From assembly GCA_963693315.1 (NCBI GenBank), contig OY856187.1, forward strand, positions 77,011,394 to 77,075,393: a stretch of 64,000 bases of DNA, in the 5' to 3' direction. Made by a program: the position numbers and the translations under genes. Within the stretch, counting starts at the first letter, position 1. Each line of letters begins with the position of its first letter. The notes under the pieces are model-generated. The model made no database searches. It had not been told where the DNA came from and was given only the letters and a program-made list of their open reading frames with translations. The DNA is from Diogma glabrata (lineage: Eukaryota > Arthropoda > Insecta > Diptera > Cylindrotomidae). Positions 33,601-45,504 of the stretch are shown in pieces.

Positions 33601-36330
33601 AGAATGGTCAGGGGAATGCTGGGTCACTATAAAACGGAGCTCTGGATAACGGAGTCCTCCAATTTCAATATAGCCTTACCACAGCACAGAGCTCTGTTGT
33701 GGCGTACCTCTTTACGCCCTAATTTTCATCCAACCGCTGTATGGATAATTATTTACTTAATAATAAAGACAAGAGCGATTCTTCTCTAAGCGACTCGCCT
33801 TACCCATCAAAAGCAAACTCGTGTTCGCCGGACTCAAAGATCGTGCCTGATTTATCAGCACATCTTCATTCTTGTGATGTGATTTATCAGCACATCTTCA
33901 CAAACACAAGCATTACGGTCGACGGTAGTAAACCACAAAAGAGTGCTCTGGCACATCTCACCTGTCGGAAAAAGAAGATCATCAGTTCGTCAACAGTTCT
34001 GATTCTACTCCGAAATCGCATGTGACTCAGAATCCGACCATAACTCTGACATCTTAGCAGTAACCGTAACGTCGAATATACACTGAGGGCCAGCTCATTT
34101 CCCAGTGTTCTATACAGTCGGATTAATTGACGCGGTACGGGATATCGAAACCCTTAATCCAATAATCAGCCTCAATTCCTTCTTGTCACAAAAAAAAGCG
34201 CTAGAGGGCACTCAAAAAGAAAGGTATCTCTAAAGAGGAAGCAAGGAAAGAGGAAGCAAGGAGGAAGAGGAAGCATACAAGTCTTTGCCATTCTCAAATC
34301 CTTTGACCTGGCTACCATGGTTAAATGTGGGATACATAAACAGCTAGCTCTGAAGCTAGTAGATAGAAGGAAAGACACAGGTACCAAGAGTCGCAAAGGG
34401 AGACTCTCCACAGTTAGCTACATCTTGTGTCAAACAGCACAGGTAATCTGTCAGCAACTGTCCACGGCATGGATTAGGGGATATCGGAAGCAATATTGCG
34501 AGTACAAGTGTACCTCCAACATTAAATGAGGTCACCAAACGCATCGAAGTGTAGAATGAAGAAAAACCAACAATCCTTCTGAGTTCTGAGCAATTCATCA
34601 AGCTAAAAAGACAATTTATGAAGAAAAGCAAGAATTCGAGATCAATAAACCTCATTTCGGAGGCTGCTCCCAAAAAAATGGTTGGTTGCTGCTTAACTGT
34701 GCCGATATAAGATCGGCGCAGTGGGTTGCTGATGCTGTACCGAGGATAACGATCGGGAGGGTAAAAGTACGTTTGCTAAAAGAGGATTAGCTACCTCGAC
34801 CTCCTAGGCTCAAAGCTTAACTTCCATACTGCGCCAAAGAATCAACAGATCCGCCAAAAAATCAGGCGAACCAAGATTTTACGGTGGCTCGGGGCCTAAA
34901 ATCCGGACGTTATTCCGAGACCATGGATCATCGTTAAGCACACTGTTCTTAAAACCATTTGAGAAACCTCTTAAAAGTTGCAAATTCAGGTTTAACTGGA
35001 TGTTCGGTGCGACTCATGCAAGAATCAAAAAGTTTAAAACGCCAAACCATCCTTATACTGCGATTCCGAAAGAAGTAGTCCCCAGTTCTACCGAGAACAC
35101 GTCAGAAACTGGTAGCGCCACTTTGGAGCTACCTCTGTAAAAACGTTTCTAGCTCAGTGTCTGCTAACCTGCAAACATCAACAACCAAATCCTCCTCGAT
35201 CAGAGTAAAACAATCACGTGTCAAAATCACCAACCAAAGCCCTAACGAGGCAACTGTTGCGTTCAAGAGAACAAAGTATGGCTACAAAAAACATGGCCTA
35301 CCGAAAGCTCCCATTGGACCACCATAGCCGTCTGGAGGAAGAAAATGCCTAAAAGAAGATGAGTTCAAATTAACCTCCACAGTTCAGCAATCGCCTCAGC
35401 TAATTTGAACCGCTTTATCCAACAAGATGCTCACGATATTGTGTTCATCCATGAACCGACAGACACACAGTACAAAAATAAAAGGTCTATCGATGCAAAT
35501 GCTCATCACACCGTGTGGATAGTAGTAACATCAGCACAAAAAGTGAGTCTCTGCCCCAATACCTATACACAAATAACATGTTTATAGCTAACAAAGGCAG
35601 CAAACCTACCTTTTGAAACGCAATCAGAAACGAGGTCCTGGACTCTGCTCCTGGACTCTGAGCAACATCATTACCGAGAATTTTATCAGTAACTGGCATG
35701 TCTCGGATGTAGCTTCTATTTTAGACCACGCAAACATATGCTTCAACATAGAACACCAACTGGGGAGTGCTATCCATTTTAGGAAGCCCAAGAAAACTGA
35801 CTGAGATCTCTTTAAACTACATCTTTGGCATAACGTAAGCAATTGTGGCAAGATCAACTCCACAATGGAGCTTGAAAATGCGGCAAACATGTTATCATTG
35901 AAGTTTACCACCACAATTCTCCAATTGTCAAGTCTGAAAAGACCAGAGATGTATCTTGGTGGAATGGCAATGAAGAGAGGATGAGGAACAAAATTCGCAA
36001 GCTCTTTAACAAAGCAAAAAGAACAAACTCCTGGACGGAGTGCTAATCGGGCTCTTACTAATTATAACAAAGAACTCAGACAATCAAAAAAGGATAGTTG
36101 AAGTGAGCTCTGCTGTACGATAGACAGCCTACTGACAGCAGATCGACTCCTTGGTTGTGCCTGATCACACAAACCCTCTGGTTTCAATATGCCGGCTGGG
36201 TTCAACTGAGTTGAGACTCCAGAAACACTATTACAGACCCACTTTCAAAAATATATCTCAGGAAAAGCAAATAAGGCTCTCTTAGAGTGTAGAAACGCTT
36301 GTGGAACAACCTGGGGATTAAGCCCCAAAA
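33601..36330 (+). pseudogene. R1/I-like non-LTR retrotransposon relic (ORF1 and endonuclease)
   Basis: A ~2.7-kb block richer in GC than its flanks. 33.7-35.2 kb has broken Ser/Lys-rich frames (for example KKRARGHSKRK, LALKLVDRRKD) in the ORF1 position. From 35370 a frame reads LHSSAIASANLNRFIQQDA then DIVFIHEP, the opening of an APE-type endonuclease (usually NLQHSKAA...IALIQEPW). Around 35625-35755 the endonuclease end can be followed across frames (EVLDS, ISNWHVSDVASILDHANICF). Near 36000-36160 come KLFNKAKRTNSW and NYNKELRQSKKDS, the endonuclease-RT connector. No RT catalytic box is seen; similarity ends near 36330. Many stops and frameshifts. Position and order fit ORF1-EN of an R1/I/jockey-group element. 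Confidence 0.78.
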
Positions 36331-36490
36331 TGATACTTTGGTTACATCAAAGTATAATAAAACCCATGCAACTATAGTGTCGTGGCCAAAAACAAACCAA
36401 ATACTTGCTTAGACCTTACTTACAAAAATACAGAAATTTGTGTGACCCTGTGTCACAGGTACTTTTAGAACCACAATGGAGGTACTTCTC

Positions 36491-36579
36491 CTACTCCCTC
36501 CATTACACCTATACATCAGATCTGCAGTAGCATCTAGTGCTCACAGACTGCAAACTAGTCGAAACATCCCCTACTCCCT
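36491..36579. repeat. ~80-bp tandem unit at the LTR-element insertion site
   Basis: CTACTCCCT begins at 36491 and again at 36571. The sequence after the first (CATTACACCTATACATCAGA then TCTGCAG) resumes after the second only beyond the LTR element, at 45473 onward. The LTR element is therefore inserted inside a tandem repeat. Confidence 0.85.
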
Positions 36580-37535
36580 TGTAGTAAAACAAATGACATA
36601 GTTTTCCTACAACAACCTCTCAAAGTATATTCGCAATATCTTCTAAATTCCTACCCATGAATATAAAAACAATTGACCTAAAACTCTATTAAAATTGAAA
36701 ACAAATATTTCATAACCTACCTTTTAATTACCTTTTTCTGGGTTATTTTAAAATATTTTTTAATATCGTTTAATTTAAATAAAATCAATTCGCGACATTG
36801 GCATTAAATAAAATTTAATTAAAACAAAATCAGTAGGTCAGTTGTTTCGATTTCAAAAACAATAATCAACGAGTAATCATTTTTTTAATTATATAAGTAA
36901 TATTTTAATGAATAATCGCTCAGTCGTTCAGTAACAATTATTTAATTAATTTAAGAAGAGTCAATTTTACAACAAGTGAGTCAGTAAAACTTAAAAATTC
37001 AGTCAGTTTTCACAAAAATAAATAAAATCAGTCATTTCGGTTATATCTTTAAAAAGTACAAATCAAGAAAGTCGTTCAGAATATAACTAGCAATAAAATA
37101 TTACCTAAATTATACGTTACATGTTCATCAGTTGAATGTCGTGAAAGTGAACAAAAAATCTACTACGGTTTTCTAAAATACAATAAATAGTTTATAAGTC
37201 AAAAGTTTCTGAAAATTGTGAACTATCTGTTAATGTTAATTATAAACTAGAACATAAGTGATTGTGTAACTAAAAAACAAATATAAACTAGAATTCCGTT
37301 ACATCTTTTGTATTAAATAACAGTGCCCAAACGATTCCACAACACCGTTAATAATATAAGTAGTGGATCATCAAACAAAATATTAGTACTACATAACGGC
37401 ATCTTCATTTTACTAAGTAGTGTACAAACAAATATTACAGTACATTTCATAATTTAGTAGTGACAGACTAAACAACAGTTGCACTACAATTTAATTACTA
37501 AGTAGTGTGAAGAGGGAAACCCTTTGGCACTACAT
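36580..37535 (+). repeat. 5' LTR (956 bp)
   Basis: TGTAGTAAAAC...GGCACTACA, AT-rich, with many A-rich tracts. It aligns discontinuously with the 3' LTR (shared blocks TTGACCTAAA, AATTCGCGA, TAGTAGTGT-like motifs). Confidence 0.82.
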
Positions 37536-37537
37536 TT

Positions 37538-37550
37538 GGCGCAGTCGGTT
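37538..37550 (+). other. Primer-binding site, tRNA-Ser type
   Basis: TGGCGCAGTCGGT, 2 bp after the LTR. It is complementary to the 3' end of insect tRNA-Ser (...ACCGACTGCGCCA), the primer used by 17.6/297-type gypsy elements. Confidence 0.82.
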
Positions 37551-37995
37551 ATCCTTACCGACAAAAGGAAGTAAGGAATTTAAAGGAGTGAAGAATAAAT
37601 GAGCCAGCCCCCTGCAGCTGAAAGGTATAAAGGATCAAGAACAATCATTTGGACACCAACAACAACATCCACAACATCAATTACCAGATCATCAGGATCA
37701 ACGTTCACCACACCATATAAGAGTAAGCTTAAGTTTTTACAATAGATTTAGATTAAAACAAAACCTTAGTAGTAAGTTAGTTCAGATATTATACGTTGTA
37801 TCAAGTTGTATCAAGATAAAATAGAACAGTAATTTTTTTTTTTATTTAAATTCGATTTAGTTCTTAATTTTCACCAAAACTCGAAATTTGGTCATCATCT
37901 TTTTGTATTCAATCCGTATTTCCCTGTAGTCAACCCGATAATTATTTTTCCTGTATTCAATCCCATAATTCGTTTTCCTGTAATTTTCATTTAAT

Positions 37996-40383
37996 ATGCT
38001 ATTTGATATGGTTAACCTATACGAAGTAGTAAAACTAGTCGAAAAACTAGACGGTGATGCCGACGATATTGACGAGGAAATAGAACGCTTTATATTTCGT
38101 GCTACAACAATCACATTAAAATTGAACGTCCTAGATCAGATAGTTTTTGCACAATTACTGGTTAGACGTATCACAGGTAAAGCCCTCCTAGCCGTTGAAG
38201 ACAAGTCATTCAAATCAGTCGAAGACCTAGGATTCATATTACGGAATTACTTCCCACCTTCCACCAGGCAATTAGAAGGAACAACAGCCCATACGTTTGC
38301 TCAACTCACACAAAGTTTAAGCTCTACAACGTCAAACTTTGCATTAAAGATGGCTAATAATCTGCCTAAATTCCCTCTATTTAACCACCCACCTTCAAAT
38401 ACAACATACACCCCTTCACAAAGTATAACAAAAACTGATAAGCCCTCTCAACTGACATTACTGAATAACAATATAATTCCACAAAACCAAAACGTAGACC
38501 ACATTACTCCACTGCCTTTATCATCTGATATACCATCTTTCCCATCGTTTTCCGCTGCTCATGCAATTTCAAATGTTCCTAAAACAAACCTGTCGAATTC
38601 TACGCAACACCCAACATTTCCTTCAGTATCAAACTACCATGAGAAACTGCCCCATTTACCCTCATATTCATATTTACAACCACAAGTAGAAAATATGCCT
38701 AATCCTTATAGTACAACTGACAGTAACTCCAGTAGTTCACCACACATTCCACTTCATATGATGGATCAACATTTCTCATATCCCTCACAGCCACATTCCA
38801 AAAAACCTTGTAGCCAATCAGAAAACAATACAAACAATACAAATTTTCAAACAGAACGACCTAATTTAAATACAAATATTATATCAAAATCAGACTTCAA
38901 TATAAACTCTGAAGCCCCGAGACCACTTTCAAACTGTTTACAAAACACAAAACTAGATTTATCGGACAATTCTGACATAGAGCCTGCATCAGTAACCGCA
39001 CAAAAAAGGGCGGCATCGACATTACATTTTAACCCGTTTAGTACTTCCTTGTCAAATAATTTCCCTGTTACCGATACGTATACAGACATTCTGTCTTTTA
39101 ATATTAACACAGACGACCTAAATTACTTAAATCCAGAAAATATTGAAACAAGTCTACCTCCAACTTTTCCACATGGTTATGCTGATAATGCTTCACGTTC
39201 AAATAATTCTGAATCGAATGTTTCTGCAATATCACATCAGTCTGATGTGAGATCAGATGCGATGTCACAAAGTCTAAATTCAAGTCCTTCTGTAATGGCA
39301 TCACAATCTACCATACAATCTCATGATATTAGTCATTCAATGGCACATCAACCCATATCATCGAAGAGAACCAGGGACACCCCATTTGAGCACTCGGAAA
39401 CGGAAAATACAAAACTTTCACCCACTAAAGAAATTAAGACAAACGGAAATGTACTTAGTTATGCAACTAAAGGCAATATCATACTGGCCGGACCAAAGAA
39501 AATAATACAGATAGACGACTCAAACATCCCAAATGAAGCAACAATTACCATGGCTAAAAAAGCAAGACCTGGCGTGTTCATAGCAAATGCACTGTCCAAA
39601 TCAGTCATCCAAAGTATCCAGAAAACTCCAACTAGTCCAATTCAAATTTTAAAGCCCAATCCAACTTCCCTTGTAAACAACCTCACAGAAAACGTTCAAT
39701 TACCAGATACACAAAGTAGTCAAACATTTCCGACTAATAAAATTAAGTCAAATACGCCCGACAATAACCCAGACAAATCACAATTTATGCCAGAAATTAT
39801 TTCAACACCAATTCTGTATTCCGAAATTCTAAAACAAAACATGTCCCGAAACTTAATGCATATTCCTATAAAAATTTCGAACGCAAAGCAAATTTCATCA
39901 ATACCAACCAAATTAAAAAATACTAAAAATTATACACACCATAGACTACAAACTCCCACTTTGAAATGCCAAACTAATTCTAATCGTCACAAAAACAAAA
40001 TCCAGAAATCAGAAAACCCAACCAAGAAAAATCAATATTTGCCCTCAACTATGGTAGTGGAAAAGAAATCGTCAAACAAAAAACCAAATATCAAATTACA
40101 CAGCCGCCGAAGTATATCTAAAACGATTAACACAAATATGAAATTTCGAAAAAATAAAACCGACCAACATTCGATTAAGCTCCAACCAAGCAGTCCCTAT
40201 CACTCTGACACCAAAAATATTAAAACGACGAACCAATCTGTTACGATAAACGACAATGACCCTACTGACAAGATAACTGCAAACAACCGTGACCATAAAA
40301 TTTATCAAAACCAGAAATGTTTTCGTACCACTCCATATCCAGACCTATTCGGATACACTGTTCATTACAACTTTCCAAACTGA
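37996..40383 (+). CDS. Gag-like protein with long Ser/Asn/Thr/Pro-rich tail (795 codons)
   Basis: The only long ORF of the gag-only LTR element. Residues ~1-110 are compact and helical (EIERFIFRATTITLKLN, LLVRRITGKALLAVED, LRNYFPPSTRQLEGTTA), resembling the capsid region of Ty3/gypsy Gag; TGKA...L..YF is the recognisable pattern. From ~115 to the end it is low-complexity, rich in Ser, Asn, Thr, Pro and Gln, turning Lys/Asn-rich after ~residue 620. There is no CCHC zinc knuckle, no DSG/DTG protease and no frameshift into pol. A Lys-rich tail may replace the knuckle for RNA binding (inference). The first ATG lies 460 bp after the primer site; a short 48-codon ATG frame at 37599-37745 precedes it and could be an upstream exon or uORF. 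The frame is intact over 2.4 kb despite old LTRs, which is notable. Confidence 0.75.
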   Translation: MLFDMVNLYEVVKLVEKLDGDADDIDEEIERFIFRATTITLKLNVLDQIVFAQLLVRRITGKALLAVEDKSFKSVEDLGFILRNYFPPSTRQLEGTTAHTFAQLTQSLSSTTSNFALKMANNLPKFPLFNHPPSNTTYTPSQSITKTDKPSQLTLLNNNIIPQNQNVDHITPLPLSSDIPSFPSFSAAHAISNVPKTNLSNSTQHPTFPSVSNYHEKLPHLPSYSYLQPQVENMPNPYSTTDSNSSSSPHIPLHMMDQHFSYPSQPHSKKPCSQSENNTNNTNFQTERPNLNTNIISKSDFNINSEAPRPLSNCLQNTKLDLSDNSDIEPASVTAQKRAASTLHFNPFSTSLSNNFPVTDTYTDILSFNINTDDLNYLNPENIETSLPPTFPHGYADNASRSNNSESNVSAISHQSDVRSDAMSQSLNSSPSVMASQSTIQSHDISHSMAHQPISSKRTRDTPFEHSETENTKLSPTKEIKTNGNVLSYATKGNIILAGPKKIIQIDDSNIPNEATITMAKKARPGVFIANALSKSVIQSIQKTPTSPIQILKPNPTSLVNNLTENVQLPDTQSSQTFPTNKIKSNTPDNNPDKSQFMPEIISTPILYSEILKQNMSRNLMHIPIKISNAKQISSIPTKLKNTKNYTHHRLQTPTLKCQTNSNRHKNKIQKSENPTKKNQYLPSTMVVEKKSSNKKPNIKLHSRRSISKTINTNMKFRKNKTDQHSIKLQPSSPYHSDTKNIKTTNQSVTINDNDPTDKITANNRDHKIYQNQKCFRTTPYPDLFGYTVHYNFPN

Positions 40384-40649
40384 AATCAATTCTACTATAT
40401 CTTAGCCTTTTGTGTATTCATGTCAAGAAAACTATTGCCTTACAACTTACACTTCCGATTTTAACCAATATAATACAATTCAATTCGTATTCGTCTAATT
40501 CAGTTAATTGGCTTGAAAATCTGTTCCAAAAATTTCCTGTCTGTTGTTCCAATAATTTACTACCAGCATCTCGCAAAATCATATTCGACAAAGGAGAAGT
40601 TTTCAACTTCATTGCAAAAATTTACATAACCGTTGTTCAGGACAATACA
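40384..40649 (+). other. Post-gag segment of the LTR element
   Basis: A 118-codon frame overlapping the gag end (40317-40673) contains a hydrophobic run (ILLYLSLLCIHV) but is cut by the foldback insertion and has no retroelement motif. Not called as a gene. Confidence 0.4.
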
Positions 40650-43272
40650 TCCCTGACGGAAAAAAATCTATGAAAAACTATGAAAAATTCAAAGAAATTC
40701 AATGAAAAGCTATGAAACGAAAAGTCATAGACAATAATAATTTTTCATAGAAAATAATAGGAACAAATATAATTTTTTAGGAAAAAGTATGAATTTCTCT
40801 GCAAAAGTATGTCTCTAAAAATGAAAAACTATGATAAAACTATGACTATGAACATGTTAATTTTTTTTAAAATCTCTTATTTTCTATGAAAATTAGGTAA
40901 ACAATTATGAATTTATCTGAAAAATTATGTTTATGAACTATGAAAAACTAAGAAAAAATCTGATTATTGAGCAAGGAAAATTTTTTCGAATCCTATTTTA
41001 TTTCGGTATTCAAAATAGCGATTTTGTAAATAGATAGATTAGGTTCTCTGCATGATAAATATGAAAACTAAATTTGGTGGAAACTCAAAAGGGCGAAAGT
41101 TACAAAAGTCAAACAAAATTTCTGAATATTCCGAAAAGGTAACGTTGCGTTTTAACAAAAGCATATAATAATCATTTAATGTCAGTTACACCTTAATCCG
41201 ATAGTTAATCACTCAGTTTTGAAGCAGATTAGCGGAGCTTCATAATTTGAGAATTTAGTAAAAATCTAAATTTATTTTAAATCTCAAAGGGGGCCAATGT
41301 GAAGTTGAAAGTTTGACACCATATAACTTTGGCCACCGCATTTGCGCAAAATTTGTTCACAAATGCAAAATGTTGCAAAGGATCCAATCTTTCCATTTAT
41401 CTATAAAAACAACCTTGTTGAAACCAGGATTAAATAGGAGCAATTGTGAGCTTTTCTAAAAATTTATGTTTTTCATTATGATTCAATATGCCAAAATTTG
41501 TGTTTGGTATTATATATTATTTTAGCATAAATCTTATAGAATCTTACTCGTACAACAAACTTTGTACGTAATTCGGACATGTTTCTTTTTGCTTTCTAGT
41601 GTTTCTTTGATTTCACTCTGAAGCCAAAAAGTCCTACTTTACGCCCTTAATACATAATTAGCTATTTCGCCCGCCCTTATGTTTACGGTGAAATTTAAAA
41701 TCTTAGTAGGTAATGCTATGGTTTTTTCTGATACTCAATTCAAAGATGTTAAGTAGTGATACTTTGATATGAATGTAAAATTATTCAGTTTCTTGATCGA
41801 ATGGGCATGCATAATTGATGAAAAACGTGATCCACGCAGGTGAAAAAGTCGAGATTTGAACTTGACCATTTTTGATTTTTCTAAAACTTGACATGTAAGT
41901 AGTACGGACAAAATAAAAAATACAACTTATTTTACAATTTTTTTAAAGTGCCCAGTTTCAGCTTAGGGGCACCCCAACATGCATGAAAAACGAAAATTCT
42001 GCCAATCCGATGTAACTTTGAAATTAAATTGCTCAAGAACGGCTATACCGATTTCATCAAACTTTTTTTGGTTTGATAGATGATTAGTTGGTCGTTTGAA
42101 AAAAAATTAATTTATTGTTTTTGTAATTAATTTTTAGTTAAAAATATTAAAAATCCTTTTTTAAAGATAGCCCTAGGGTCGAAGATCAATTGGAGTTTAA
42201 TTAATTTTTTTCCAAGGAGGCGTTAATTTTTGTTCTTGAGATATTTATTTTTAAAGATTTTTGGTCCAACTAAAATTCGAATTTTCCATCATTAAAAATT
42301 TTTAAAATTAAATATCTCAAGAACACGAATTAACACCTCTTTGTAAATTTGAAATATTTTAAAGTAAGGATAGAGCTATATTTAAAAAAAAGTTAAAATT
42401 TAATTGATTTTAAAATTTTTTGTTGATGGAAGTTGTTTGAAAATATGATGAAAAATTGGAATTTTAGTCGTACTAAAAATCTTTAAAATTAAATATCTCA
42501 AGAACAAAAATTAACGCCTCCTTGTAAATCTGATATACTTTAAAGTAAGAACAGAACTATTTTCAGGAAACAAATGCATTAAATTCCAATTGATCTTCGA
42601 CCCTAGCGCTATCTTTATAAAAGTATTTTTAATATTTTTAACTAAAAATTAATTACAAAAACAATAAATTAATTTTTTTTCAAACGACCAACTAATCATC
42701 TATCAAACCAAAAAAAGTTTGATGAAATCGGTATAGCCGTTCTTGAGCAGTTTAATTTCAAAGTTACATCGGATTGACAGAATTTTAATTATTCATACGT
42801 ATCGGGGTGCCCCATATGCTCAAACTATGCACTTTAAAAAAATTGTAAAATAAGTTGTATTTTTTATTTTGTCCATACTTTTAATATGAAAAGTTTCAGA
42901 AAAATCAAAACTGGTCAAGTTTACACAACTCGGTCTAGAACACGTTTTTTCGAATTTTTTATTCGTATGGAAACAACCTTCCAAAAATGACACCTTCGAA
43001 TTTCGAACCGCCAACCATCATAGTTTTGCATACCTTTATTTTAAATTTTCATTAATCATTGTCATAAAAATTCATAGAAATTCATAATTGTTTGTAGAAA
43101 AACTATGAAAATAACTATGAAAATTTATGAAAATGTCCAAATTTAGATATGTTTTTCATTAATTTAGATAGTTTTTCATATTTTTTTATAATTTTTCATA
43201 GTTTATCATATTTGTTTTTCATAAATTTTCATTTTTTTTCATAGTTTTTCATACTTTATTTTCCGTCAGGGA
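40650..43272. mobile_element. 2.6-kb foldback element nested in the LTR element
   Basis: Ends TCCCTGACGGA and its complement TCCGTCAGGGA. Next inside each end is a run of CTATGAAAA/TTTTCATAG subterminal repeats. The centre (about 41880-42890) is itself a large inverted repeat: GATCAATTGGAGTTTAAT and GAACGGCTATACCGATTTCA on the left recur in reverse complement at 42570-42760. No coding sequence. Flanks resume the LTR element, so it inserted later. Target duplication unclear (AT on both sides if the end is taken as CCCTGACGG). Confidence 0.85.
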
Positions 43273-43394
43273 TATTTATTAATCAAACACATAAATCAAA
43301 TTGGAAATAACTTTCCTTCAAAATTGCTTTCTAACGATAAAATTTCCACATTTTTGAAAACAACAGCTTTCTAAAAAATACCAAATTCCGCTTA

Positions 43395-43610
43395 AACCAA
43401 CCTAAAGCATAGGTAAACCAAATCATCTTATCCTAAACATAATACTAATCTAATCCACAAGTTAATCAAACAAACCTAATACTAACTTAAACCATAACCC
43501 AATGAACAAACCTATCCTAAACCCAATATTAACTTAAACCATAAGCCAATCGTACCAACTTATCCTAAACCCAATACTAGCCTTAAGCATAAGTCAAATC
43601 TAAACAATTT
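43395..43610. repeat. Degenerate TATCCTAAACC-type minisatellite
   Basis: Repeated blocks TTATCCTAAACCCAATACTA and ACTTAAACCATAA-CCAAT at irregular ~50-60-bp spacing, in the internal part of the LTR element. Confidence 0.75.
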
Positions 43611-43719
43611 ATACTTGCAATTTATACAATATACAAGAAACATAATAATCGAAAAACAAAAATCTTATTACCAATACTGATTCCGATCAATAATCAATAC
43701 AATCAATAAAAATAATAAT

Positions 43720-44056
43720 TCTAAAATCATTAATCTTAAATAATCATTACCATAAAATACATATTATATTAAGACAATAATTTTAAGATACACAAGCTAT
43801 CAATTGTCCAATCAAAACATAATTTTTAACAGAAACAAAAACAAATAGTTTACGACAAATTTTATTTACTATACAACTATGTGTTCATATTTCATAACAT
43901 TTATTTACATTATTTTTCAAGTTCAACTTTATTTTTAAGCATAAATAATCATTAGCATAAATACATATTATATTTAGACAATAACTTTAAGATACGCAAG
44001 CAATCAAAACGTAACGAAAAGTTTAACAAAAATGAAAACAAATAATTTACCATATA
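43720..44056. repeat. Internal direct duplication (~110-140 bp, two copies)
   Basis: AAATACATATTATATTTAGA then TTTAAGATACGCAAGC (about 43950-44005) repeats, with few changes, a segment at about 43737-43793. Both are followed by A-rich CAAAAC...AACAAATA..TTTAC. Confidence 0.75.
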
Positions 44057-44369
44057 TCGTCGTTCACCTCAAAACGTAATCATACAGAATTAATTATACA
44101 GAAACAAGTAATCTAACTTGACGGCCCAAAAATAATTGTAAACCGTCTAAATTTTCAAATATTTATAGAACATTAACATGGATTAAACAAAATTAAACTC
44201 ATTCAATTGATTAACATCATTCAATATTTATAAAATAAGACTTAGAATCGATACTCACTTCTTTTTAAATACATTACATAACTTGGCAAAATTTTGTGCT
44301 CATCGTAAACTACCCTACCTAATTTCCTTTTAATTCCCTACAACGATAATCCCAAAATTTTTTTTCCGT

Positions 44370-44380
44370 GGGAGGAGGAA
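44370..44380 (+). other. Polypurine tract
   Basis: GGGAGGAGGAA directly before the 3' LTR at 44381; expected position for plus-strand priming. Confidence 0.75.
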
Positions 44381-45468
44381 TGTAGTAAAACAAATTACGT
44401 GTTTTACCACAGCAACTTCCCAAAAAACCAAACACAATAATTAACATTTCCCAATATTCCAAATTATACACAAATAAATTTCTATTCCAAATTATAAATA
44501 AATAGTCCAACAAAAACGCAACATTGACCTAAACTCTAGTTTTCCATTTCGATTACAATTTCATAAAACCTTTTTCGCAAATCGTATATTTTTTTTCCAA
44601 TTTTATTAAAACAATATTTCCGCGTTAAAAACCTAAATCTTTATTAAAGTTAAAATAAGAGCTTAATTCGCGAAATTACATTACATAATTTTTAAATAAC
44701 AAAAAACTAAAATATGGTCAGTGGGTCGTTTTCGTTGCAATACCAACTAATAATAAATAACAATTTAAAAATCAATTTCAAAAGGTAATCGTTTTTAAAT
44801 TATAAAAGTAATATATTAAATCAATTTGGTCGCAGTCGGAAAAATCCATCAAGTGAGTCTATTCTAAAAAATCAATTAAACGGTCGTTTGAGCAAATTCA
44901 GATCGATCAACAATTAATTAATTAATTTAAACTCAGTCAGTCACACAAAATCAAATAGTTTTACATAAACAAAGCAAAAGTCAGTCAAATAAGTCTTTTT
45001 AATCAACAAATTAATCATTAAGACAAATAAACAAATAAACCATCAGAATCAGTAGTTAAGTGAAATTCCAATTTAAGTTTTGAGTGAATCAAGTGAATAT
45101 TATTGAATCAAAACAAGTGAACATTTATTCATTAATAACAATAAGTCAGAGCAACAACTAATAATAATCAATGATCGTATAATCAACCTATAAAACTTAT
45201 GTATGTATATATATATATGGAATAAAGTGTTACAGCTCAGTTATTTATAAATTATTGTTGTGTACTACCTTCTACTAACAGAAGTGGTCTGTTTGGTATC
45301 CTACGATTTAAATATAAGTGCTGTGCAAGGAATAATTACACTACATACAGTCATAAAGTATTGTTAGAGCAGCAATTGGCACTACCTTTAGTTATATAGT
45401 AGTGTTGCTATAATATTTGGCACTACATTTAATTAACATAGTAGTGTACGTTAATATTTGGCACTACA
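44381..45468 (+). repeat. 3' LTR (1088 bp)
   Basis: TGTAGTAAAACAAATTACG...GGCACTACA. Its last 110 bp contain three GGCACTAC(A/C) motifs, two of them separated by TAGTAGTGT; this accounts for part of its greater length relative to the 5' LTR. Confidence 0.82.
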
Positions 45469-45504
45469 CCCTTCATTACACCTATACATCAGATCTGCAG
45501 CAGC

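Larger units (their letters stand above)
36580..45468 (+). mobile_element. Gag-only LTR retrotransposon (gypsy-like), with nested insertion
   Basis: Bounded by LTRs starting TGTAGTAAAACAAAT and ending GGCACTACA, flanked on both sides by CCCT (36576-36579 and 45469-45472), a 4-bp target duplication. It has a tRNA-Ser primer site after the 5' LTR, a purine tract before the 3' LTR, and one long gag-like ORF. No protease, RT, RNase H or integrase is found in the ~4 kb downstream of that ORF, so it is non-autonomous. LTRs differ in length (956 and 1088 bp) and sequence, so the insertion is old or chimaeric. Confidence 0.85.

Noticed and set aside
38847..40308. Minus-strand frames opposite the gag-like ORF
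   Set aside because: Antisense shadows of a low-complexity ORF; no independent motif.
40317..40673. Envelope-like ORF after gag in the LTR element
   Set aside because: Has one hydrophobic stretch but overlaps gag, is cut by the foldback insertion and shows no furin site, fusion peptide or cysteine pattern.
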